Assembly: GCA_040954595.2 (NCBI GenBank)
Contig: CM082584.2
Span: 3,596,001 to 3,660,000, forward strand
Reading direction: 5' to 3'
DNA: 64,000 nt
Origin: Balanoglossus misakiensis
Taxonomy: Eukaryota > Hemichordata
Shown: piece after piece, positions 24,601 through 36,600 of the stretch
Layout: each line of letters starts with the position of its first letter
Numbering within the stretch: the first letter of the stretch is position 1
Notes under the pieces: generated by a model
Databases searched by the model: none
Told to the model about the DNA's origin: nothing
The model's input: only the letters and a program-made list of their open reading frames with translations
Translations under genes and position numbers: made by a program

Positions 24601-27600
24601 GACTCCATCAATGCAAGCGAAGCCGGTAATTACGTCTGCACGGCAACTAATACTTATTTCGACGATCGGCAGGGAACTGGTACAGAATCCTTCACCATCG
24701 ATGTTCAGTGTAAGTGTGAACGGCTTTCTCACTTATACACTGAATTACTAGTATTAGGATCTTAACAACGATGCAGAGTCTTTCATTGTGCAGCCTTTGT
24801 TATCAGAAGCAGTTTACTTTGTTTATCAGTTTAGGTTTTTTAAGGGTTTCCAGTGCAAGTTTCCATTTTCTTTTAATACAAACGAGTGTTTTATGGAATT
24901 ATGTTGCCAATATGGTATTGGGATTGTCAAATCGACATCATGAAAGTTGGGACCAAGTGCAGCAACTTTCATTACATACACATCACACTGCTTCCCTCCG
25001 AATTCCCTTGATTCACGCAAGCAACACACGTCCATTCTATGACCAGATTTGTACCAAGCAACTATCGAAGACGCCAGCGACGGAAAAGTCATCGTAGGCG
25101 ACCAGTACATTGCTGAGTGCCTCGCCGATTCCAATCCGGCCGCCGGGTTCACCTGGAGCAATTCAAGCGGCGACACCTTCCCAGGCGGCCGCACACTTGT
25201 ACTGGACAACGTAGGCATGGGCGACGGCGGACTGTACACGTGTCAGGCCGTGGTGACGTTTTGGGATTCGTCCTCAAAGTCATCGACTGCATCAGTGTTA
25301 GTGGACGTGCAGTGTAAGTGTCGAATTGCATGAAATGTTAACCTCCAAAATATCTACATTCATATGTACGATAGCAGATACCTCATTGATGGGGAAACTT
25401 ATAAATAGCAATGTTACTTAGTATGCTAATTGAAAACACACTTAACAAGCGATGTACAATTAATAATCAAAGGTTAATAATACTACTAATAAAAATAATT
25501 ACAACAATACAATACAAAAATAATAATATTAAAAATAATAATAATGCTGATGATGATGATGATGATGATAATAATAATAATAATGATGATGATGTGTCTT
25601 TATATAACAACAAGGCTCTTTCATCTAGACGTAATTTTATTTAGAAAATTAATGAGTAAGTCACCACAAGATTGGATTAAATTCACTTTATATTCAAAGC
25701 TTAGTACCGTGCCTAGCTAAACATTTTCGGCATACAATTAACCCGATAGATTTATCTGATGTTGTCATATACGATGAGACTGATGGTAAGGTCATTGAAG
25801 GTCACCCGTATTTGGCCAACTGTTCTTGGGACGCAAACCCCGCGCCCACTGTGTCTTGGATATTGCCTAATGGAGAGAGCACCTTCGATGAAGAGTTAAG
25901 ATTCGAGATCACTGAGAGGGCCCATAGAGGTAACTACACGTGCTCAGCCAACACTACCTTCTGGGATGGGTCCATGGCGCAATCACATTCACGAATTTAC
26001 CTTGACGTCCAATGTGAGTATTAAAAAGAAATACGTATAGTGAGTTGAATTGAGTTGAATTGAGTTGACTGCCTGACTGACTGACTGACTGACTGATTAA
26101 ACCAATGAGAGAGTGAGTTAGCGGGATGGTGAGTGAGTGAGTGAGTGAGTGAGTGAGTGAGTGAGTGAGTGAGTGAGTGAGTGAGTGAGTGAGTGAGTGA
26201 GTGAGTGAGTGAGTGAGTGAGTGAGTGAGTGAGTGAGTGAGTGAGTGAGTGAGTGAGTGAGTGAGTGAGTGAGTGAGTGAGTGAGTGAGTGAGTGAGTGA
26301 GTGAGTGAGTGAGTGAGTGAGTGGAGGGACTTCAACCGCTTGAGTTCATAAGAGCATATGATTGAAATTGTATGTATTCCCCATTATGGAATTATGTATT
26401 TCTTTTCCTAATATGTTGCCATTTTTCCATCTTCTTTCTCTCCAACGTGTTTTTCTTCTCGTTGTTTATCTGTGAGTTAGATCACCCCTTCGTCACAATT
26501 GACGACGAAAGTAACGGTAAGGTCATTGAGGGGGAACAGTACCGTGCCCTCTGCAGCGTGGATTCAAATCCGCCGTCAATCATCGTGTGGAAGGACCCTG
26601 GCGACCAAATAGTTGAAGTAGGCTCTGTGCTGGCGATAAACAACACTCTCACAGAGAATGGAGGGCTCTACACCTGCCAAGCTAACAACACCCTGTTTGA
26701 CGGCTCTGCTGGCGCTGGTAACGCAGCTATTTTAATTGACGTCCAGTGTAAGTACGGGTTTTCATACTGTTTACACTCTGTGAATATCACGCAATTTGGA
26801 GTTATGCATGCCATTTCAGCTTTGCAGTTAGTGTTAAATGTGTCATAAAGCATGCCATTAACGCTATCTCGAATAATTTACTCCATGTTAGGTGTTACTC
26901 CATGTTAGGTGTCAGACCACATCATAAGTGCATTGCGGGTAAAATTGGCCAAGCCACTTCAGTATAATAGTTTGAATAAATTTTAACTGTATTTCATAGC
27001 ATACTTTGGTCACATCATTCTATGATTGTAGTGTTAGAAGTATGATCCTCCATTACGTTATCGTATGAACGTCGTTTGGTGAGAAGAACGTCACTAGCGT
27101 CTAGTTACACTGGCGGTCTTTTGCGTGCTTATTTACAGACATGTCCGACCTGAATGTCATTTCTGATAATGGCGGCTTTGTCATCGAGGGTCAAGCCTAC
27201 CAGGCGAACTGCAGTGTCGATGCAAACCCGGCAGCCGACATCATCTGGGTGAAACCTGGCGGGGACATGGTTGTTGGCGAGAAGTTGAACTTTGTCGACA
27301 CTCACCGTAATGACGCTGGTAACTACACGTGTGTTGTTAACACAACGTTTTGGAATGGAGAGGAAAGAAAGAGCCGGGAAGGAATATACATTGACGTTCA
27401 ATGTAAGCAACTATAGAAATAATGGACGACGCCCTGACCATTAATGTTTGTTTATGGGCGAGGGCGAGGGGAAAGCCAAAAATTCATGGGCGAGGCTTCC
27501 GAGCCCATGAATTTTGGCTTTCCTCGAGCCCGCGCCCATAAACAAACGTTAATGGTCAGGGCGGAGTCGGTTATTTCCATTGTATTACCAACGAACTCAA

Positions 27601-30600
27601 GAAAACCGTCTAAGGGCCCCGGAACTTGTGTAACGCAAAATGTTGTTATGGGCATGTAAACAAATCATTACTGAGTATTTGTGGTCAGTGACGTCGTTCA
27701 TCTCGACCAATTAAAATGCGACGCACAGGCCATGGTAATATAATACAATTTATTAATACCTTATATTTATTATCAGATTTAAAACAGTATTGTATTTATT
27801 TCTCTCGAGCCTTTTGGGCATATTCTGGAATAACTACACCCTGTAAAAGGAGCAATATTCAATCATCACAACCTTCTCTCGAATAAAACTAATTGTTAAG
27901 TTGCAATTGCTAGGAGTACAGTGTTTGTGAAGACAGTGTCGCAGGGATCTGTTATACCTACTCTCATCCATCTACACGTAGATCCACCCGCGGTTACGAT
28001 TCGCCATGACAGTACAGGCAAAGTAATCGAGGGAGAAGCATTCATCGCCGAGTGTGAATCCGACGCCAACCCTGTCCCTCACACAGCGTGGATTGACCCC
28101 AAAGGTAACACTGTCAACGCCAGCAGCTCTTCAGTGATTGAAAACGTAAGAAGGGAAGACGGTGGTGTTTACACCTGCCTGGCGAACAACACATTTTGGG
28201 ATGGTACAGTCGGAATTGGTAACGCCACCATATTCCTCGATGTCCAGTGTAAGTACCGGAAGTTCGTTAGTTACTCTTGTTTGTTTGTTTGTTTGTTTGT
28301 GTGTTTGTTTGTTTACTTTTAATCATGAAATAGTTTGGAGTTTGACAAATTTAAACGATTTGCTTTATTTCACCCAGATATGTTCGATTTGAATCTCAAT
28401 TTTGAAAATGGAGGAAAAGTCATCGATAGGCAGCCTTATTTTGCTAATTGTTCGGTGGATGCAAACCCCCCAGCGGTCATCACCTGGTCGACACCAGCGG
28501 GAGAAACGTTTTACGGGGGAGAATTACATATAGGGGAGGTAGACAACAGTGTTGTTGGTACCTACACGTGCACTGCGAATACAACATTCTGGGATGGAAC
28601 TGAAGCAAGAAATCAGTCATCGTTTTATTTAGATGTACAATGTAAGTAAATGGGGAGGGAAGGAGGTTAGGGTTGAGAGAGGGAGGGAGGGAATAGACAG
28701 AAAGGGATAGATAGACAGCGATAGAGACAAGCACACATAGAGACATACACAGACAGACGGCGGACGGACAGACAGACAGAAGTAGAAACAGACACAGAAT
28801 CCCACCTTGAGAGAGAGGGGGTGTTTATCCCGCAGTGATTGATCGATGTGACTGGTTTATTAATTGTCAGACTTTGTTGACCTGTCTCGGCGGTTGCATT
28901 TCAAGTGTCCATCGAACTTTGGAACCGAAACATATATAAATCTCGCCAGCAGGAGCTGTTCCCATACCACACCGTTTTAACCATGTCGTAAACCTATTCG
29001 ACATGTTTCTCTGCTGACTTTTACTACTCTAGATATACGCAATGTAAACATCTACGACCCAAACGAGGGAAAGGTTATCGAAGGCCAGCTATACTATGCG
29101 AATTGCTCTACCGAGTCCAACCCCGCCGCTGATGTCGTCTGGAGTACGCCTAGCGGAGACGTGAAGTACGGTGGCACATTAGCAATAGAGGCAGCAAAGC
29201 CTAGCGATGCTGGTGTTTACATGTGTACAGCGAACACGACATTCTGGGATGGAACGCCAGGCATTAGTGAATCCGCTGTGGATGTCGATGTCCAGTGTAA
29301 GTGAAATAATTATTATACATGTATCAAGATATGCTTTCACACACTTTCTATTCAAATGGCAACTGAGTGTATATTCACGCATATGTAACAGGTCTCCCAC
29401 AATTTTTAGTAAACAAAGCTGGGTACCAGACGGTTTCCAGATGCTTAATTACTATATGCAAATCTTCTCGCACGCGTGTTTCTATTTCTAGACTTGCACG
29501 AGATTGTCGTTTACGACGAGAATGGTGGTCTGGTCGTCGAGGGGCGGCGATATTATGCAAATTGTTCAGTCGACGCCAATCCAGATGCCGGTATCTCCTG
29601 GCAGAGACCCGCGGGAGACAGAATTGAAGGTGGTGTCCTGGATATCCACCCAGTGCAGCGATCTGACAGTGGTAACTATGTTTGTATGGCAAATACGACA
29701 TACTGGGATGGATCAGAGGACTTTGCGGATTCCACGGTGTTCCTGGATGTACAGTGTGAGTAATGAATGGTGTTAATAACCACTTTGGTGTCTGATCGTG
29801 TCCAATTCTGGGTGCCTTAAATAGGTTTTCACTTTCCACTAGAGGGTCAAATCACATTGCATTCTGGGCGAAAAGTCGACAACCCACTGCACTAAGAAAT
29901 GATATGTTTACTGTATTTCATGACTTCCTTTGGTCAAACATGTCTGTCTTTGTAGTTTGTTACCATATTAAACTCATCAAACTTTTTTCACATTTTGTTA
30001 TTTTTTCTGTTAAAAAGTTTCAGAATGACCCATCATCACTTTTGCTTATGAACTCCCAATTCTTAAACATGACAAAAATCGGCCATCTTGAAATTGTGTC
30101 TACCATATGAGATTTTCATCACTCACTTCTTAAAACCTATTTAACGTAGGGAGAATTACAGATCGTCTCTGTTGCAAACAATTATATGAGGAATATCTAA
30201 ATAAAATGGGGAAAATGTGTAATTTTGCTAATCTTAGTTAAATGCTGTCTAACTAACAGATTTATCAGACGTTGAGATTTACCAGGACAGCGATGGAAAA
30301 GTGATAGAGGGTCAACCGTATTATGCCAATTGTTCGTCTGACGCCAACCCAACTGCCGCTATCTCTTGGCTCACCCCGCGTGGATCAACAGTGTTTGGTG
30401 AAGATTTGGTGATTAGTCTGACAGAGAAGGCTGATACCGGTTATTATACTTGCAGAGCAAACACCACGTACTGGGATGGAACGGTTGGCCAGCACGAATC
30501 CACCATCTACGTTGATGTGCAATGTGAGTGTCGCACTAATCTGTTATAATTTGCCCGGATGTGCAATTTACTGGGTCATGACACTTCCCTCGAGTGGAAG

Positions 30601-33600
30601 ACAACAGATTAGCATGTTTGTTTGTTTGTTGTTGTTGTTGTTGTTGTTGTATTGTCCATTGCACGGGTCGCAAAACGTTAAGTCTCGTTACAGAAAAGTG
30701 GTCTCATTGAATACAAGTACCACGAGTGAAAAATACAAAAATACTGCCTGAATGAACACTTTGTTAAATAAAATGAACGCATTCCGTCATCTATTTCGGC
30801 TCCAGATATCTACGAAGTAACAATCATCGACGAGAGTGACGGCAAGGTCATTGAAGGTAGTCGCTTTGGGGTGTTACTGGCAAGAACTTGTCCGGTGGCA
30901 AGCGTATTGAAACAGTGGCTTTATTAGTTTTATATATTGGCATGGTAAGGCGTTGACAGTATTATGGCCAAAAAAGGACCACATTTATCACTGCATGCAC
31001 CGAAAGATACATCACACGTTCGCTTAGCTAACACTGGTGTTTACTTCCAATAGACATTAGCGATGCTCTTGTCGTGGACGAAAGTAATGGAAAGGTCATT
31101 GAAGGCCAACCATATCTGGCCAATTGTTCAGCCGATGCAAACCCCAATGCGGTTATATCCTGGAGGACACCCATAGGAGAAATAATACATGATGTAGTCT
31201 TGGTACTTGATGACACGGAGCGACTTGACAGTGGTGAATACACGTGTATGGCAAACACAACATACTGGGATGGGTCCGTTGGACACACGCAAACGAGTGT
31301 ATTCGTAGATGTGCAATGTAAGTGCGTGTATTATTCTTATCGATGATGTGATGACGTCAAATAGTTCAATTAAGCAGTCACCATGACTGGTGACCTTTTT
31401 TCGTCATCTTCGTAATATTCGCTTTCTAGTCTTCAGTATATTTCCTTACTTTCACTCTATATTAACATGTCTTAATTTGACTTTATAGACGTAACTCTTC
31501 CTGTAATTGACGGAGGCGACAGTAGTGGCAATGTCATCGAAGGTCAAAGGTTTGTTGCAACCTGCACCGCTGACGCAAACCCTACACCTGACGTCACATG
31601 GACCACGCCCACAGGAGAAATTATTCCCGGTGACACGTTGGATATTATGAATTCGGAACGGAACGACAGTGGCGTTTACACATGCACGGCGATCACTGCC
31701 TTTTGGGATGGTACATTTGGAATCAGGCAGACGACAATTTCTGTCGATGTACATTGTGAGTAAACTTTTATGTTTTTGAGTCAAAATTGGCTTATTCAAC
31801 ATACCAACGGAAATGTTTGTGAAAGGGTCATGTTTCATCACCGTGTATCCAATCATATCAGAATTCTGCGGATTTTGTGATTGTAATATTAAAATACCTA
31901 TCACCATTGAAATGATAACTCATCGAGCGTGTTTGTATTCAATTCATCAGATTTGGGCGATATTCGGATTTTCGATGAAAGCAATGCTAAGGTTATCGCT
32001 GGTCAGCGATATTACGCGAACTGCTCGGCTGACGCAAACCCTGCTGCCACGATATCATGGCTGATGGCAGGAGGGGACAGACTCTACAGCGACGAGCTAG
32101 AAATCACACATGCACAACGAAGCCACAGTGGTGAATATATATGTACAGCGAACACCACGTACCGGGATGGAACCAGTGAATACAAGGAATTGGCCATTCA
32201 GCTTGATGTACAATGTGAGTACAAGAATTGGTTTGGCAAATGTCATCATTAAGATGCCTTGTGGAAGATATGATCTGCAGCAGGCATATTTCGAATTATG
32301 TTTAAGCCAAAGCTGGATTTAGCTACCTATAGTGTGGAAATATATGTTTATTTTACTCTGCTGTCTCTATTCAATATAATGGTGTGTCTTCTTCAAATAG
32401 ATATAACCGACGCTGTCGTTAAGGACGGCAGTAACGGTAAAGTCGTAGAGGGGAGACAGTATATGGCAAATTGTTCAGCCGATGCAAACCCCAATGCAGT
32501 TATATCCTGGAGGACACCCATAGGAGAAATAATACATGATGTAGTCTTGGTACTTGATGACACGGAGCGACTTGACAGTGGTGAATACACGTGTATGGCA
32601 AACACAACATATTGGGATTGGTCTGTCGGATACAAACAAGCAAAAGTATACGTCGACGTACAGTGTAAGTAATCTTTCGCTTGTTACATCCAAATTTGTT
32701 TGAGCATGATAACCCCTTTTGTGAATTTCTGTCTCGTTTACTATATATGACTATGATAATCAATTGGGATCTAACGTTGATGCAATAGATATATCTAGCG
32801 TTGGCATATACGACAAAGGTGATGGTAAGGTCATTGAGGGTAGGCCCTACTATGCCAATTGCTCATCTGATGCCAACCCCACTGCCATGATGTCCTGGTT
32901 AACTCCGACTGGGGAAAGTGTATCCGGTGACGAGTTGGAGATTGAGCAGTCCAACAGAACACACAGTGGCAACTACACGTGTTCGGCAGACAACGCATAC
33001 TGGGATGGAACGACTGGTCATAGACAGTCCGCCATCTTTGTGGATGTACAATGTGAGTAAGACTGGATGTCTTGGTTAATACTTACTGTACTTTTTTCCA
33101 TGATTTATTAAGTGACGGTGCCATGTTAAGTATAGAGTATCAAGTGTGTTTGAAAAGAGAACTAGAATATGTCACCCTTGCAGACTTGGACGATGTCGTC
33201 ATCGATGAGGACACCGGTGGTAAAGTAATCGAAGGACAGAACTACAACGCGTCCTGCACGGTCAATTCTAACCCCACCGCCTTCATCTCCTGGGTGTTGC
33301 CCGGCGGAGACACCCGCCCAACCGATATTCTTAACATCGTCCAGGCTCAGCGCAGCGACGCCGGTATTTACTGGTGTGAGGCCAATGCGATATACTGGGA
33401 CGACTCTATTGGCCAAAAGACATCATCATTACCAGTTGATGTGCAGTGTTAGTGTTTTACATTTCATGTTTTAGTTTTCAGCTGCTTGATAAGCTTTCCC
33501 CAAATTTATTTGCAAGCACTAGTCACAGCGTCCCTCGGCTTTACTTGTTCCCGTCGATTAGAATTGAAATGTGATCAACTGGACCATTTTCTTGAAATAC

Positions 33601-36600
33601 TTACTGAAATTAAAAGTATGCCGTCACCTTGATTTTACAAATGCTTACATATAGTCAAAGGGCATGTTTAAGTCTTCCATTGGCCTTGTGATGGCGCATT
33701 TTTTCTTCGCGATTGTCATTCCCTGTAATCTGTGATTGGCTGTATATCAACTGTCCATGATGATAATAATGGTTAGCTTTGCATAGGTGACCGTACACCT
33801 TTTAAGAATTGAACATGCAGAAATGTCTAATTCCCATGCTCTGTTGTGTTATGTCTAGACTCTCCGTCCGTTAATGTTCCCCAGTCTGTGGTCTTAATAG
33901 TAAGCCAAAACCTCACGCTCATATGCCAGATCACAGAAGCAAACCCTGCCGAGGTCAACCTTACCTGGACACTCGCAGACGGACGAAAATATGGTGTTGG
34001 GGTCATCGAACTCGTGGAGGTGATGCGAGACATGCAAGGAGAACAAGTCTGCGAAGCGACAAATACATTTCATGATGGGACGCAGGGGTATGGGAGTGAC
34101 ACAACTCATCTTGATGTACAATGTAAGAACAAATGTAAAGTTCCTATATATCTGTAGCTTCTGACGTAGGCGTATTTACACCCATGTATCTGTTGGAACT
34201 GAACATAATTTGACGTTATAACACTATCGATTGCTTTTTGATTAGTGTTTATTAAACCCCATATAATCACTTCAGTTTTGCCATCAACATTTTTGAAAAT
34301 ACAGATCCACCAGAAGTTAATGAAGGGGAAATTATACGCAAGGAAAGCGAAAACGCAACTTTTCACTGTCGTGTCGACGCAAATCCAGAACCTCATACGT
34401 ACATCTGGACTAAAAACGGCCACACACTCTCCAATCAAACGACCTTCACCATAGACGTTACCAGTCGATCAGATGCAGGCGAGTACATCTGTGAGACTAC
34501 AAGCGAATTCCACGATGGCGGCGAAGGTGTTGGTCGGGGTGCGACTCAACTTCACGTTCAATGTGAGTGTGACATAATTTGCCTTTATTAAACGGAGAGT
34601 TGCTGCAACTTGTCTCTTTAGTTTGTTGATTCTGCCACCGGGTAAGTTTTTCGCTCTGCACACTGGTTTCCGACATCCAACATTCGGGAGACCACTACGC
34701 AAACATGTTAAGTGTCAATATATGGTAATTGACGTCTGGTGGCGATATTTACCAAGAGGTCCGAGGAAGAGCGTGTTGGCAACTTTTGTGTACAAATTGT
34801 CGTCTGCACTAATTTTTGTTCTATTCAAAATATGTAATATCCAGATTCGCCTGATGTTGAAGAATTCCATATCCTACGTAGTGTAGGTGACATTGTGACT
34901 CTTTATTGCGTGGTCGACGCAAACCCTGAACCGCACACGTACACCTGGTCCAGAAATGGAATCAAAGTGTCAGATCAACAGAATCACACAATCGTGGGCA
35001 TTGATCGTGCGGATGCCGGCAACTACAGCTGCTCGGCAACCAATGAATTCTACGACAGCACAGAGGGCAAAGGTCAAGGCACGAGTAAGCTGGAGGTGCA
35101 ACGTAAGATCACATACCAAGTCATTTTACTTTGTGTATGGCTTAGCCCACTCATGCCTACTCTCAAAATTGACGCCTGCAATAGATTATTTTACGCTCTT
35201 TGCAATTATCGTAGCAACTGGATGCTCGCAAGTAATACAAGCTTTGGACGACACCAGAATGGGTGCAGAGTTTTACGTAAAGTGTAATTTCTGTTGCGAT
35301 TGTTTGTCCAGTGTCACATATGAAAGTCCTCCCGCAGGGTCACGTGGAGTTCGTGAAATGGCCCAGTACAAAATGTAGATAATCATGTGATATCTCTTTG
35401 TAACTTAAAATGACAGTTTTCTCCGTTAAATTCTTACAGGAACGTTAACAAGGCTGCATGTTGGCCAGGCTGAGCAACTCCGTCATCCATTACGTCACTT
35501 CCTATGACCTTACCATGACCTTACCATCGACTTCATCGTAACAGAGAATCACAGTTTAATATTTTTAGCCGTCCAATCGTGGCTGTGCGAATCCTCATTT
35601 AAAATCATGCATGTATTTGATGAATACAATATCATGACCTAACATTGCACACAACTATGTTTATTTATTGATAATTACAACACTACATTTACCTTTGCCA
35701 GAACAACTAACCAGAACACACCTGATGCTTCCTTAAGTGCACTAAACTCACATATTTTCGCATGAGTTCCTTACTAAATAACTCCATGGAACAATAACCC
35801 CTGAACATTGGTGAACATTTAAAGGGATTTTACATTTCTCTGTACATTGCAGTTGTTTGGATGGCGGTTGTTGTGTTTTAAAAGTGCTTCCGTACATGTG
35901 AATATCTTTGGCGTGCTGGTGCAGCTCAAGGTGATGCCAAATATAACGAAAAGAACAAAAACATGTTTATTCATGTTTTTTCCCTATATTTTGTAGATTT
36001 GCCCACCGTGACTATAGAGACAGAACCTTCATTTAGTATAATAGAAAACGAAGATATTTCATTCCGGTGCCATGCCATGGACGGAAACCCTGATCCTCGT
36101 AAAATAAGTTTGATGTATGATGGAGAAATCCTCGCCGAGGAAAATGGCGTTACAGTGACGTATACCCTCTCAGGAATAAAAAGGTCGCAAAGTGGCACTT
36201 ATGAGTGTCGCGCAGTAACACGTTTTTACGACGACTCGGAATTGTTTACTTCCGTTGGCAAAGATATTACAGTATTCTGTGAGTATTATGCGTCACATCC
36301 CTGCACCTTTATCATAATGTAGATTCCAAAGCCATTGACCTAATATCTGACGCAACATGACCCTGCACTTTGCACAACACCGACTGCACAAATTGGCCAA
36401 TCGACGAAAGTGCCGTCAACACGTCATCATTTGGTACACCACTGTCCCGAACTCACTACTGAAGGGCCGGCAACATGGCTCTTGTCTAAATCAATGGGTT
36501 TCTCACAGCTAACATGCATACATGGTTGTCTTCTTTTCAGATTTACCAACCATCGCTGATGAAAGTAGTAAAGAATTCGCTGTCACAATTGACGACCGGG

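Noticed and set aside
26021-26335. Long minus-strand frame repeating Ser-Leu-Thr-His
   Set aside because: It is only the translation of the (GAGT)n array; no splice or start context.
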